The notes under the pieces were generated by a model. The model worked only from the letters and a program-made list of their open reading frames with translations. It did no database searches and had not been told where the DNA came from. Source: Alviniconcha marisindica (lineage: Eukaryota > Mollusca > Gastropoda > Provannidae). Taken from it: 64,000 bases of DNA. Positions 12,131-26,320 of this stretch are shown here, one piece after another. Each line of letters begins with the position of its first letter. The stretch's first letter is position 1. The translations under genes and the position numbers were made by a program. Where the stretch lies: assembly GCA_018857735.1 (NCBI GenBank), contig JABMCL010000313.1, positions 157,001 through 221,000 of the forward strand. The letters run 5' to 3'.

Positions 12131-14596
12131 AATTTTGACCTCTCTTTAAAAATATTTTTTGACCAAGTACATCCTCTGCAGTAAGGCTGGCTTTCACACT
12201 CATTCCTACTTCCTCTCCATAAGCATTTGTTCATATTCTAAACCATAATCCACCCATTGCAGTTTCACATGTTTGTCATATTGTAATACAGTGTAATCAT
12301 TCTTTCATCGTATTCATTCATGTGTGTAAACAATTTTTTTTGGTTCACTCACAGTCCACTTTTGTTTACCGTTAATCATTTACACTATGGAAGAAAAGAA
12401 AAAAGGGTAGATGTTTCAGTTCAGTGTTTGACTCATTTTCTAAACACCATTTCTTTACATTATGAAAAAGAAAGAAAAATTGCTTTTCCATATGGTACAA
12501 AGCATTTTGATTTACTTGAAGCGGTTCTTATGTAGAGCACGCTTGAATTTTGGTAACAGCACTCATAAATTTCTTCACATAAATCAATTTATGTTCAATT
12601 TTTTTTCCAAGCTGGGGGCAGTCCCTGAATACCTATCTATGCTTTAGAAACACACACAAAATAAAAAATGCGTTTACACTATATATATATTTTTTAGTGT
12701 GCAAATAAATTCTTGAACATTTACTCCTTGATTAACAGACAATTCTTGAAAATTACATATGCATGAGACATTGAGAGCATGTGTGTTCACAAGCACATGT
12801 GGCGTATGTGTGTGTGTGTGCGCATGCGTAGGTGAGTGTGTGTGTTTTGTTACTAACAAGCAGCAGTATTAAGAGTAAACTTTAAAAGATGTCTCTTGAC
12901 ATGTATATAAAATAATAGAGCATGAGTGCGCCGTTTTGTTCATACATTGTCAATGACACTCATCAGATTTCTCCGCTTTTATTTTTATCCTCCCGACTGA
13001 AAGTAAGTCCACAATGAAAAAGAAATTCAGTTTATGTATAATTTTAATGGGGTGTTCTATTTCAACATATGCACGCATATATAATAATGCTACTATTATA
13101 TGATTAGTAAATCAGATTACTGTATGAAAGGGTTGACTGTTTCCTTTATAACCAAGCCGGCAACGTGTCTTCACGGTTAACTTCAGTTTGATCTCAAACT
13201 TAAGATAAACTTTTTGGTTCTTTTCGTGATACCTCGGTGAGGAATCAGTGGTTGAATCTCATCATGGGGCTACCATTGTTGTGATCAATGTGCAGGGTTT
13301 CCCCTTTTCCCCGGGCAGGAAATGTGTGATGTAATTGCGGCTTGTTTCTTTCCTTTTCATCTTTTTCTTTCTTACCCATGATTCACCACAACTGGCCCAT
13401 TGGCACTATTATTAAGTAATAGGGTACAAGTCTTTACGTTGGTTGCCCTTTCTTTTCCACCATCATTTCCTTCTTTTTTTGTCTTTGGCTTCTTCAGGTA
13501 TATGCCTGCCTGACTGCCTTGAATTCAATTGAAATATCGTTGACATAGGTAGATAACCTAACTAAACATTGCTTCTTCAATCCTGTTCCTTGTTTTCAAA
13601 GATATCGCCGGCTTAAGGCTGTCACAGTCTAGTTTTAAAAAACCCATTGTATGTCACAACACTGTCTACTGTGTCAGGCATGGAAGACGTGTGTGAAAAA
13701 TGGGGAAGTAACACCAAAACGGTTAAAAAATTTTAGCACCATGGCAAACAGCCTATTGCATTGAAGTGTGCTGTGCTATTTGTTAATGCACTATGCACAC
13801 AGTATGAATGGAACATTGCTAAGAGATTCCTGTGCACATTTTTAACATCACTGGCAATTTGCAAATATGTAGGCATTAAAGGAACTCTCCTTCAGAGGCT
13901 AAACTTCTTGTGTGCTTAGACCAGGTTAAACGGACATGATATGCTTTAAAAAGCTTTGTGACTGAACATGCCGTTGATTTTATAATGATTTTAGAAGAGG
14001 ACTTCCCCAAACAGTGTTACTAACACTGTCTTCATGAGCTCTTTTCCACGTTTTAGTCTGACATCGTTGATATGATACTGGAACTTCTCTGTTTTGTGTA
14101 CATGTCACGTAGATTTTTTTGTGTGTGTGTGTGTGCATGGTTAGACTTTTTTTAAAACTAGTTTCATCTGCTCACTTTTAAATTGTCAGTACTGCAGCAG
14201 TCAAGTTACTCCGTCATTTTTAGCTGTTTGTTTGCTAATTCTAGCTTATGCTGTATGCATTTTTCTTACCACTGAAGCAAAATACTTAATGTTTTACGTC
14301 AGTTGACCCAAATCGCTAAAAGACAGTGTGACCCCTGTGTGGACAGTGTGTGTGAAATAATTTCATTTTCCTAACCTTTTCATGGGGAACAGCATAAAAA
14401 CATGGAAATAAATGGATATTGTTTGAAATTGCCGAGACGAACAGTGAAATGATGTCCTAATAAATAGCATTGTTGGGAACATTTTATGTGTTTGGATCAA
14501 TGAAATGATGGCAAAAATCATTTTGACATCATTACGATATTAATACTTTGACATCAAGATTATAGAAAGGAGAAGGAAGAGTTGAAGGAAACAATA

Positions 14597-15214
14597 GAGA
14601 GGGTTAGTACGTAGTGGTAGTGATGGTGGTAGTGTCGCAACCTGACTGTCTACCTAAGCTTGTGCACGTGCCTCAAGCGTAACAAAGTTGCACAGATCGC
14701 TACCTTAACACTGACCTGCCCCTTCACACAGAAGAGTAACTTGAGAAAGGCCATTCAGTGACAAACTTTACAAATTAGTCTTTTGTGGCATCACTGGTCA
14801 AGTAGTAGTTATGCTCGTAAAACTGACAACAAAGACGCATTTGGCAGCAGCGGGTTACTTCAGTCAGTTGCACCGCTACGGTCCACCATTTTGATTTCGG
14901 ATGAAATCGATAGGGTTGCATCGTAACACTAAAACAGCAATACTGTCAACAAAAGCAACCCAAATTACAATCTCATACAAGCATACGATGCTAATCTACA
15001 AAGAAAAGTATAAGTTTAATGTAACACAGCAAAATAAAGTGGAAATGGTCCCTACGAACCCACTGTGGTAAGTACACAGCAGCAGACAAAACTTGAGCCA
15101 TGTGGTAAACAACTTCATAACCTCTGACCTGTCACCTCTGATCCGCACACAAATCGCTGATGTCACAAGAGAAAATAGTTCCCTAACCACTACCACCCAT
15201 GTACTAACCCTCTC
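14597..15214. mobile_element. MITE with 14-bp perfect TIRs and TA flanks
   Basis: The left end GAGAGGGTTAGTAC (14597-14610) is the exact reverse complement of the right end GTACTAACCCTCTC (15201-15214). Both ends are directly flanked by TA (14595-14596 and 15215-15216), the target-site duplication expected of Tc1/mariner-type transposition. Inside, the similarity continues imperfectly (GTGGTAGTG shared) for about 30 bases. The element is 618 bp and has no transposase-like frame, so it is non-autonomous. It is much richer in CpG than the surrounding intron, which suggests later insertion. The superfamily is inferred from the TA only. Confidence 0.85.
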
Positions 15215-16549
15215 TAACGGCTCTATAGGTAGTTACTGATGGTAAGAATGACAAAACTGAAAAGAACGACTAGGAATATGTACACAAGAGAACATGGGAT
15301 GGAACATGTGTTTTGTGCCATTTTCTTTTGGATTAATAAAAAGAAATGCATTCTTTCATGTGCTATTACATGGAGCAAATAGCCCATTGAACAAAAGCAA
15401 CAAAGAACTGAAAATGAAACAGTGGTGTTTATATTTTCATAGTTCTTTTCTGATTTTTTTCAAGAACAGCAGAGATGGATTCGGAGTTACTACCATTTAT
15501 CTTGGGAGGACCAAAATAAAAAGAATGTTTAGCTCAATTGGCAAGAGACTGACAACGTAGAGCTATACAAGTCGAGGCTGGGTGACCAGGTGGAGAGGTG
15601 GAGAGAGCTGTGCACAAGGTTAAATGTCTGTGATAGGAAACTGGCAAAGCTGTTACTGGACAAGTAAAAGGAAAGGTTCCCGATACTTCTTTTTTGATTG
15701 ATAGGAGTGGTATACCAGAACCATATGTTTAAATATTCTACTACTACCTGTTTCTGGCATGCCACCGGCTGGTAGATTTTTCTTTTCTTTATTTTTATTA
15801 TTATTAGAAAATGGTGTGTGAAATTTTTCATGTAGTAGCATCGGATCAGTATGCTGAGAAACATTTGTCGCCCAACACCTTGCACCTTGGTCCATTGCTG
15901 AGCATTATTAGTAAATGGCGGCAGCTACTGGTCTTATCCACTGTAGTGAGGTACACATTGCACGATTAGGAGATTTATTGAAAGGAAGATATAAAATTAT
16001 TCACAAAATCATCAGTTAAGTTGCCCGACAAATTATTATGCCTGAGCAGATTATGTGCCCAAGACGCCACCATTGTTTGCAGGCCAAATCTAAATAAACG
16101 TGTCTAAAACAAAATTTAATAATGTAATATGCATTTGGTAAATAGCTGTACATACCCAGTGGGGAGATCCCCAATCTATTTTTAGAGAAAAATTGAACCT
16201 AAAACAATAAAAATCCATGCCAAAAATCTTTTTTTAGCCAGACCTGCATGGGTTAGTCCCTTTAAGTGTGAGAAGGATAAACTTTTAATAATGTTTGTAA
16301 TTACTGAGTTGTAATGGCCTTGATTATTTCAAGATTTGTAGTGGCATCACACAATTAAATTTAAAATGCATGACAGTTGTATAGAAAGTCAAGTTCAAAC
16401 TTTGTATGATTGTTGAAGCATAAACTAGATTATAATATATAATTCTCTCTCTCTCTCTCTCTCTGGTGGATATTTAAGGGATAAAATTGACATGTTCCTT
16501 AACCTGACAAAAATTGATATTAAATTTTTGTTGGACATAGTTGGTGAGC

Positions 16550-16810
16550 AGGGATAGCTCAGTAGTTGAGTGCTGGACTTGTTATCAAAAGGTCACTGGT
16601 TAGATTCCTGGCAGGAGAATTGTTTTTTTCTAGGGTCAGTTTTCTGTGCTGATTCTTGTTTTGGTATCTGTTCCACCCTTGTGTTAACCATGTGAGCATA
16701 TAAAATTAAAAGATCCTGGCCATTCCAACAAAGTGCAAATGGCAGCCTGTTAGGGCTGACAACACATGGTGACATGCACCATACAAACCATGGTGAAACT
16801 TTTGTTTGAC
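16550..16810 (+). mobile_element. tRNA-derived SINE, copy 1 (family also at 26321)
   Basis: A tRNA-like head carries the A box GGGATAGCTCAGTAGTTGAG (16551-16570) and the B-box variant GGTTAGATTCC (about 16598-16608). The body that follows (AGGGTCAGTTTTCTGTGCTGA, then a TGTTCCACC motif) matches the copy at 26321-26870 in order and spacing. The 3' part present in that copy is missing or too diverged here. RNA polymerase III transcription is family knowledge, not shown. No intact cloverleaf was found. Confidence 0.75.
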
Positions 16811-17468
16811 AATTGTTTTTCTTCCCCAAATTTTTATAAGCACCAAGGTTTGGATCAATTTAGGCACTGTGCAAGCATGGACAGCTGTGGAACATTTCCC
16901 CATGAGTTAAGATGAAAGAGGGTGATTTTCTTGTCTTTTTTAAAACTTGTACTTATGGGTTTACTTTTAGAAACTAATTGATTGAAGTTTACTTTTTGCA
17001 AGTAATTGATTGAAGTGAAAACGGTATTTACAATCTAAGCTTGGGAATAGTTAACAAGTTACAGCTGTGTAAGATTCATACAATATCAGCACAGATGAAC
17101 ACTAGCTTGTTGCAACTGTTGCAGTGGTTACCTCCCTTAGACCAAACAGGTCTGAATATACTGCTGCAATAGTTAAAGTTCTTGGATGTTAATGTTGTAT
17201 CACTATCATCCACATGGGATCACTTATGGATGAGGCATTTTGTAAACTGCCATATGGGTCCAGCCAGTATATGTTAAGAATGTAATGTTATTATTAGTTT
17301 AAATGGATCAGCTGTTGTTACTTCTTAACATGACAAGTTTTGTTTGCATCTGCAGTAGTGAAATGCAGGCTTATAAATTATGAAATACGATGCAAATGGA
17401 GGTTCCAGTAAAAAGCAAAAACAAAAACCATTTCAGATTTTTATATAAAATGTACAGTACAGCAGATT

Positions 17469-17471
<3 letters not shown>

Positions 17472-17519
<48 letters not shown>
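17472..17519. repeat. (CA)n microsatellite
   Basis: 24 CA units, followed by (CAA)n and purine-rich low-complexity sequence to 17580 and a second short (CA)n at about 17610-17632. Confidence 0.95.
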
Positions 17520-17522
<3 letters not shown>

Positions 17523-18383
17523 CAACAACAACAACAACAAAAAGGAGAGAGAGAAAGAAAAAGGTGGGGGGTGGGGGTGGATAAGCAAATCATGTGCTCT
17601 CAGACATGTACACACACACACACACACACACACCACTTTCTGATCTGTGAACAGTAACATGGACTAATCAACATACCCAAGGACAATTTTGGAAGATTTA
17701 AAAATAAAAATAAATTAAGACATGACCAGAAATCCACCATGGGCTGTTGTTGGTTTTTTAAAGGGGGGGGGGGGGGTCTTATCCTCACCAAATACCATGG
17801 AAATGCACACAAAAATTTGTTTGGTATTGCCACGCACACACACTTGGAGATAAAAAAAAATAGTTCATAATCAAATGCATGTATTTCACAACACCATGGC
17901 ACAAATGCATCATATTCATATAATTAGTATCATAACAATTTTATCAATAAATGTGTTGGTTGGAGTGGGTGCAAAAGGACAGCACTTTTCAGTTTTAATG
18001 CAGTCAGTGTCACAGTCTGTGGGGTAAATTCCATTTGTCTTCATGGTCTTGCAAACAGTGCTGCAGATGGGAAAGCCGGATGATCACTATGTAATAGGTT
18101 GATTGTGATCACAAAGGGTAGTAGGTAATGTGATCATGAACAAAGAGACTTTGTGGGCACCAGCTGCTCCTGGCTGGCTGGATCACTGACAGCCTTTGAA
18201 ATTGGTGGGCTTTTGTGCGATGGGAAATTAAAACCTGGCTGGTTTATAAATCCATGACATGCTGTCATGTATGTAGTGGTACTTTGAAGAATATAGTTAT
18301 ACCCCAGGTTATAACGTGTACTCAGACAACCACTCTTCCACCAGCCCCTGTCTTCAAACCCTCACACCAGACACACATTACAT

Positions 18384-18410
18384 CCCCCCCCCCCCCCCCC
18401 CCCCCCCCCC
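18384..18410. repeat. Poly(C) tract, 27 bases
   Basis: Uninterrupted C run in a CA-rich flank. Confidence 0.95.
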
Positions 18411-19109
18411 ACACAAAATTTATTTTAAATAATATGTGACATCATTTTTTTTTCTTAACAAGCATATTATTTCATGTTTGTTTTTATTTGCTGACACCAT
18501 TTGAGTTGTTGTGGCCTTTAGTGTTTTTGTTAGCACTTGCATACATTTTAGTTAAACTTTTGGTATGTGGTATTTTTACAGTTTCTGTGCTGGCAGTTTG
18601 TTGGACTTGCACTTCCTGTATTTAGTGTTAATGTTCTTGTGCTGCATAGACTTCGGGCTACCAGTGGGATCTTTCTGTGCACATTGAGACTGAATTGTTA
18701 CTAGTGGCAACACATGTTATTGCAGTATTTTTTATGTATGCCTTATATCCATGCAAATGAATTGAAGCCAGGAGTTATGGCCAATGCATCACACAGAATA
18801 TGTGTGGGCCAGCTCATAATGAACAATTGAATTCACCTGGAAAAAACAAATACATTGTTTCTGCTAGGTAAAATCAATTGGGCAGCATTCCCTTTTTAGT
18901 GTGCTATTTCTTGACACTGGATTGTTCCCGTGTGAAAATGAATTAACTGTACCTAGCTGTGTGTTGCATGCAGTGTATGTGTAATGAAGGCAGGAACATA
19001 AAACTTGTGCCACTGTCAGTGTCACTCTAAAAAAAGAACAATTGCTGCTTGGCTGTCAGCGTAGAAACTGTAACACAAAGCTGATATTTCTGTTAAAAAC
19101 AACAACAGC

Positions 19110-19578
19110 ACCACAACAAAATTAGACAAAGTTGACTAGGGCTCCTAATGGGGGCTTATAAATATAATCAAAATATTACTTTCTACTATACCTACTGAAC
19201 TAATGGTTCTTTTGCAGCCAAACTTAGTTTGATGGTAGATCGTTGTAAGCCAAAATGTCCAGTGAAAATGTTTGATTGCTATTTGTACCCAAACTTGGTA
19301 TTGTGATATGCCATCACAAGTCAGAGTGTCAGGAGAAAAAATTGGTTGCTCTCTTATTTATCCAGAAGGTTGCCGTCACAGGGCCCTTCATAATCAAAAT
19401 ATGACTGTTTCTATTGTATTTTTAAAATGTCTGATCCTTTTGCTATCACGTCTTGGTGAAGAGATTGCTTTGCTGTGTTCAAGGTCACAGCGAAGGTTCA
19501 GATCTTCATTAAAATTTGAATGTTTGTCTGGATGACATCTTCTGATGTGCCATGCAAATGGGGGGGGGGGGGGGGGGG
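19110..19578 (+). repeat. Dispersed repeat R1, copy 1, ending in poly(G)
   Basis: Shares with 28900-29075 the motifs CATAATCAAAATATG-like, a block around CCTTTTGCTA, AGATTGCTTTGCTGTGTTCA and AAGGTTCA in the same order. These mark a dispersed repeat with four detectable copies in the window (also 27556, 28722 and 30125). It ends next to a 19-base G run (19560-19578). The element type is unknown. Confidence 0.55.
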
Positions 19579-20163
19579 AATTTAAAAAAAAAAAGTTCCT
19601 TAGTTTCTCTTGTGAACAAGTCTTGTTATCATGATGTTCACTGTGGTTTTAATTCTGAATGTTTTGAAGGAAATGCCTGTGATCAGCTTACCTTCCTTTA
19701 GCCATTTCACAGTGGCAGCCATGAAAATGCCATGATGTGTACCAAAAAATAATTTTGTTATAGCAAATGAAATGCTCTGATAGTGGGCATTTGCTTTATT
19801 TCTCCAAACATATTACATCAGAAATATAGCAAAATTTGATTTTTGGGGGTATTATTTCATCAGTAAAGCAGCAACCTCTTTGGTCTAGTTTTCAAGGAAA
19901 TGACTCATATGAGGAGTTTGAAATGTGTGTTGCTTATGCCATTGACAGAGGTTGATTGTCCGGAGGTGATTGCAGTTAGCTGGATCTTAAAATCCAGTTT
20001 ACTAACTTTGTGCAGACATTCAAATGGCAGGCAAATCACTCTTCAGACATTTTGCAGTCCTACATTTTCTCTCTGCTCTTTATTAGGTGTGACTGATGCT
20101 GGGCTCCATACTTTGGTTTTGTTTTCCTCTGCCATTGATCTATCTTCCTCAGTGACACCAGTT

Positions 20164-20179
20164 GGGGGGGGGGGGGGGG
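20164..20179. repeat. Poly(G) tract, 16 bases
   Basis: A G run followed 40 bases later by a C-rich run (about 20220-20230). Both are low complexity. Confidence 0.9.
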
Positions 20180-23100
20180 TGTTGGCTTTTCTTTGCTGCA
20201 GCTCATAGCTCGTCTCACCCCGCCCCCCCCACCATGTTTAGGTGTTTTTTTTAAAGAAGGTATTTTTCCACACAAGATGACCCTTTGTTGCTTTATGTTA
20301 AAAAACACCAAAAAACCCTGCCTTTTCCTGTTGTTTTGTGTATACTATACATGTGTGTTTTATGGCGGTTGTTGAAAAAATCACATACGGATATGGAGGG
20401 TTTGTTCAGTAGTGTTGAATTGGATTTGGAGTTACTGTAGTGGTGTGTGTTATCTTCCTTCCCTTCTCAGTCTATGACCCATATAAGAGTTAACCAACTG
20501 TCCACGACAGAAACAATTCACAGTTGTCCTCTTTCTGTTGCTTATGGGGGTTATCAGGGGTCAGTTCTTACTGTGCTAGCTGTATGGGGAAATAATGTAC
20601 ATACTAGGTTAACACTCATTGTTTGGTGGGTCATTGTGACAAAATTTACTTTGTCCGTGCACATTATTTTACACACTCAAGCATGTTGAAAAAGATCTGT
20701 ATGTGTCTGTATAGTGTGCAAAGAGGCTGTAGTTGGTGCAAGCTCAGGTCTTTGAAGTCACTAAGGGATCAGATGGGGATATAGATAAAAAATGAATTTA
20801 CTGGGACCATGTTCTGCAGATGTAAATTGAAATACAGTTTTGCTTGTGAAAAATGTTATGGGATTTTCCACCCTCCTTTAGGGCTTGTGTGGATGAGCTG
20901 GCAACAAAAGCCATTAATTTCACATGTCTGACCTACCATTGTTGGCTGCATTGACATCCTGATTCTAGCCAGGAAAAATTGTGGAGAGAAAAATAAATTA
21001 AGTGGTGCGAAGGCTAGGGTGGGGAGAGATGTGAGAGGGTTGGGGCCATAGGCACCTGGTTGGTGTATTATGGTTCATTTTTGTATTTATTTGTGTTTGT
21101 TTTGGGTATTGTTGTAAATACCTATTATTATTTGCACTTTACTGGAAGTAGCTGTAGGGATTTTGCCTTCATGCAGCTTTCTTGAAAACCAGTTGTTGGA
21201 GAATAATTACAGTGCTTGGCTAGCTAAACTGCACCATAATACTAAAACTGTATAACCCTTAAATTGGTTACTAGTTTCAGATATGGAGGATTTATATATT
21301 CTGTGGCAGGGCAACTGGGTTAATTTTATATAATGATATATATATGTTAGTTGTTTACAACTGTTTTGGATACTTTAAATGCTTGATCTGTAGAGTATAT
21401 TTCACATTATTATAACTTATTCAGTTATTGTCATCATCCAAACCACTGGCAGTCCAGCTTTCTAGCAAACTCACTACACCATTTTATCTGTAATGAACTT
21501 GCTGTTCTGGGCCACATGAGACTACCATCAGTAAAATACAACTATTATGTGGCTTTGGCTGAAGGGGGGTTTGTGTGGGAATGGGCACCTCTTGACACCC
21601 TACCTCTCTCTCCCACTTGTTGATGGGCGCTCTGTGGTTTTTTTCCCTCCCACCGAAACTTGCTCCAGTTCACTTGTTGACAGTGACTCACCCAGCTATA
21701 CAATAATCACACACGTGCTGGGTTTCACACTGCTGCACAACCTACAGACACACACATGTAGGTTGTACTTGTAGTTTTATTAGATATGGACCAGTCACCA
21801 AAGATACTGAGCTGATCTTTACAAGTGGATTGTTCTGTGCTGTGGAAGGGAAACGTGTCACGTGGAAATTTGTGCTGGGTTGACTTCGTCACTTTTGTTT
21901 TTATTTCCTTCCAGCACTTTTTACTTTGACAGTCTGAGGCTGAGCAGAATAGGACTGGGAACTGAAACCCAAACTTTCCCCGGCTTGTGACCTGAATAAG
22001 TGTTTTAGTGGCCAGCTCACTGGTGTGTAGAAAATTGTTCCTGGTTCAAAACCTCGACTCAGACTCACTCCAGTCCCATGGACGCTGCAACTGTGGAATG
22101 GATCTACCCTGTGTATAGCAATTACGCCACTCTGATGGTGGGTGTTGATTTGCATGCATCTTTGAAGGGGTAGCTACTATTAGGGGTGAATAATTAACCG
22201 TATGGGGCATGTGTGGCATGGGCAACACCTGGGGCCATGTCAGATAGCTCAGCTTGCATTGTCTTCTATTGACAGCTGGTGAGCTAGGCCATTGTCTTAT
22301 CTTGACACAGTGTGTCTTGTTGGGTGAGGTGCACAGCTCTTTGGTCTCATAGAAGCAGGAAAGTACATATTGTGAATACTGTACTACACCCTAAACAAAC
22401 TAAAATTAGATAATGTTGGTTTAATGAATTCTGGAGTCATTTTGTGAGAAAAGTGACTGAATTAAATATGGTTTTTTTTTTACACTGGTACAATAGTTCA
22501 GGTTGTCTGCAACTTCACTAATGCTGTTTGGATCATTAAACACTGGCAAACCCTCATGGGGACAGGACAAAAATGTTCCAGAACTGCTGCCTGTGGTTTT
22601 GTTGTACTGAATAACTATAAAGATATTCAATGCATTTGACTATAAAAGTGTAAGTGTGTTTTTCAGAAACTTTGGGTTTTCCTCTCACACCTTGAGAGTA
22701 AAAAAAACAACTGAACTGGCCAAGTCTGTCAGGAAATACATGCTTTTGTGTGTTTTAACTTTTATTGTGTATATATATGTATGTGAGAGAGGCTTATTCA
22801 CACATTGCACAACTCATCAGGTGGACACCATCCAACAGGTGTGGTTTTCATCTACAGCATTGCTCAGTGTCACAACTGAGCATGCTGGTCGATGGCTTGC
22901 TCCCAGTTTTTCAGATGATAAAGACTTGTACAAGATTTGCACCTGTTGTGCAAATTAGACTTTGTTTGTGACCGCAAACACTGCTACCACTGTATCAGTG
23001 ACAAATGAGAGACCAGGTGTGGCTGGTTGCTTATTGACTTGTCCTGTACAGACATTATTTTGCTGACAGCATTGTGGTATCACAGTTAGTTTTTATGATT

Positions 23101-24057
23101 GGTGATCACATAATGGTTATACTGCCATTATCCAGAAACCACAAACACAATCAAATACAGTGTGCATTGGGAGTGCACAACATCTTTTGGAACAGAATAC
23201 TGATTATGTTCATAACAAACAATCATTCATTTATTTCCAGAGGGATTGGTTAGTTGCTTTTGTAGTGAAATGTTGTATTTTTTGGGTGGTAACCTTAAAG
23301 TTTTCAGTGTGGTACATTAGAGTTTAGACTAAGGTCATATCTACAGGTGGGGCTGGTAATTTCCCAGTATTTCACCAGTTCAGATCAACATATACTGGAA
23401 AGAAATTAGCAATTGGTCAGACTATATTATTAGTGAGACTGATTATCTATATTTGTTTGACTGGTTCTCATTGATCTCAATGAGAGTGCATGTGGCTTTG
23501 TGTGTGTGTTGTCGAGGGAAGGGAGCTGGGCGTTTGCTAGTAGAACTAGTAATGGACAGCTGTGTATCTGACCAGTCAATATGATTTCTGTGAACCACTT
23601 TTGCCACCTTAATACATGTCACCCATTTGAAAAATGTGTAGCACAGTATGGCATGCTGTACACAAAAACATGTTTGAAATATTTCTTTCATAGGAAGAAT
23701 GAAAAGCACCCATTACAGATTTTAACTGCGCACATTTAAGCAAATGTACATCAGAATTGAGATTTCTGTGTAGAGTGTGATTTGTTTTTGTAAACTTTTA
23801 TTTGCTGCCCCACTCCCTCCAAGTCCAACACAGCATATATATACACATTCACCACATCCCCACACATGCAGTACACACAAACATACAACACTCCCCCAGC
23901 AAGCGCATCATCTTCCAGGCAAAATAAAGTCAGCATAAATAACTTGATTTTGGGTTGTAGCTAATTAATGGGAATGTTTAATAATAATATGGTATTGTGT
24001 GGGATGAGTTCCTGGAAAATATATAAGATATTCCCAGTATTAAAAGAATGTATTGTT

Positions 24058-24508
24058 TGTCCTCAGACAAACAGAAAAGAATGGTGATGGCCTGATTGCA
24101 CATTGGCCATTCTTTTATTGCTCATTCCTTTTTATTGAAGGGTGAGGAACCACCGATGTGCATCGGATATGATAAACGTTTAACCATAGAGCATATTTTA
24201 CTTACTTGTTCAGATTTTATTGAAATAAGAGAGAGCCACTTTACAGCTAAATCACTGCGCATGTTGTTTCATGATATTTCATCTGAGAAGATTTTTAACT
24301 TTTTGAAAGAAATTAATATTTTTGGAATTTTTTTAATTTGAGATCATTTTTAGTTATGTTTGTGTTATCCACCTTTTAAACATGGTTTTAAGACTGTATA
24401 TAGACTCATTTTAAGACATACACATTAAAAATTATATATATGAGATGTGTACCACCCTGATACAACTGTACCGGTTGACTGGGCGTAAAATACCAACTTA
24501 CTTACTTG
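24058..24508 (+). mobile_element. LINE 3' fragment with Cys/His C-terminal domain and 3' tail
   Basis: The plus strand encodes, with one stop near 24093, a C-terminal tract of a Jockey-like non-LTR element: LHIGHSFIAHSFLLKGE, PPMCIGYDKRLTIEHILLTC and FLKEINIF. The conserved C, H-I-L and C spacing after the RNase-H-like region is typical. The frame ends at 24341. An untranslated 3' region follows and ends in GGTTGACTGGGCGTAAAATA (about 24472-24491) and CTTACTTACTT. The same tail occurs without coding sequence elsewhere in the window. The 5' part is missing, so this is a 5'-truncated insertion. Confidence 0.82.
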
Positions 24509-25689
24509 ATTGAACAGTTGTGCACATTGGCTGTTCAGAATGAGATCTGATACAGAGCAAATCATAAACAGAGCTGTTGATGGTGCTTGTGTAGGCCTGC
24601 CAGGGCGATTAAAGTCTTTTGTTGGCAGGTGTTTTTTTTTTATGGCAAGACTGTGATCAATTAGAGTTGCAGGATGTAGCATGCTATGGCTAGTAGTAGT
24701 ACTGCATCCAATATTTTGAGATGCTGACCCCAACTTGTTGGCTCACCCCCTGATGTAGGGGCCAGTTCTGAGTTCCCTAAAGGGCTGTGGCGTTACTGCA
24801 TGGTGGTTCCAGGCTGTCTTCGTTTCATGTGTAATTGATTGACAGCAGTCCTCTGTGTATTGTGATTGATTGCCACTCCTAACTTCTGATGATTAGGAGA
24901 AGAGAAGCTTAGAGAAATGAAATGTACAGTTTCTGATTGAAAGCAAAACAAGCAGACAAAACCATTCCAAATTTGACATTTTTTAGCTTTCAGGAAGCTT
25001 TTTTTGGAATCGATATATAATAATGATTCGCTTGCCCCAAAATATACTTTTCAGACATACAAATATTGTGGATGTTTCTGAGTTCATAAAGAAGAAGGGG
25101 AAAAAAGGTTTCCTTTTTTGTTTTTGAAGTTGGTAGTGTTCTGATTTTTCCTCTGTCTTCAAGATGTCGAACACCAGAGAACATGATGCTCATTTGGAAT
25201 TGATTTCAGGCAGACATTTCAGCTAATGAAGAACTTGAAATTACCTTGTCTGCCAGGAGAATCTAGAAGCAGTCCTTTTTTCTCCTTCTCTTTTACCCTG
25301 TTGAATTTTAAATTGGCCTCAGGGCCACTCATCACAGGCTTTCTTCAGAGAAAAATGGGATTGTGTGAAAGAGAATTGAAATCTTCCAGTATTTATGACT
25401 GATAAATTGGTTTTAAGTCAACATCCTTGGTAATGAGATATGTTTGCTGTTGTAGTTTTGATTTGCCATGCAAATTGGATTTTCTCTGCCTATCTTCATC
25501 TGCCTTTACCCGTTGTGTTCAGTTGAGAAACTGCGCTTGTGGTTTGTTTTGGCTCTTTTCTATGGGTATAGAACCAGGCTTGTGAGAGGGGATATGTTTT
25601 TGTCAAGAGAATATTTCAATTTTAGATTTGGTGGTGAGCATTATTGACTGGGTTTTATTGTTGTTTTTGGACTCACATGTTAAAACATG

Positions 25690-25880
25690 AGTTATGAATA
25701 ATAATAATAATAATGGTCATTTCTGTAGCATAGTATCTCACTGACAAGGGTGAGCACACTACACTTTGCACTGTCAACAAAAATCAACAAACTGTTCATG
25801 TAAAACTTCAGACATCTTGTATTTCTTGTGTGTGCACACACATACATGCATGCATGCTCAGAAGAAGTGTAACAGGAATA
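25690..25880. repeat. Dispersed repeat, second copy of the 8521 family
   Basis: A (TAA)n head (about 25697-25714) is followed by GGTCATTTCTGTAGCATAGT and GGTGAGCACACTAC. This parallels 8521-8590. An alternating CA/TG-rich segment follows. The right boundary is unclear. Confidence 0.5.
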
Positions 25881-26214
25881 AGAAAATTGTTTGGCTGCTC
25901 AGTCTGCAATGGTACAAAGTGTGAACTTTTGTTACAAAGTCCATGACTTTGTTTTCTTTATTGGAATTGAACACTGTTTCTAATGGAGGGTTGGGGATGT
26001 GTCAACCTAATAATTTTTATTTAATTTGAGTTTTTATGTTTTGGTTTGACACAGAGAAAGCATTATTCCAGGTAATTTTGGGTTTGCTATAACTTAGTAT
26101 TAGTGTATGCAGATTGAGAGAAAGGGGGCATATGTCTAAGAGTGTGTATGTGCATGTGGTTCATGATTTAGAATTATTGAGATACGTTCTTCATTGTGCG
26201 ATCGAACGACAGCT

Positions 26215-26265
26215 TTAATTTCCCACTGGGATTAATAAAGTATGTTGTTATTGTTATTGTAGGGT
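26215..26265 (+). repeat. Retroelement-type 3' tail with short (TTGT)-like end
   Basis: TTTAATTTCCCACTGGGATT is followed by AATAAAGTA and TTGTTATTGTTATTGT. The end style (AATAAAGTA plus short tandem repeat) is that of a retroposed 3' end. The element body upstream was not recognised. Confidence 0.45.
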
Positions 26266-26320
26266 GGTTCGATCTGTGCATAAAATTATAACATCTACTA
26301 ATGTACTTTACTCATCCATG

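Noticed and set aside
14996..15196. Open minus-strand frame of 66 codons inside the MITE
   Set aside because: Too short, overlaps the terminal inverted repeat region, and shows no transposase motif.
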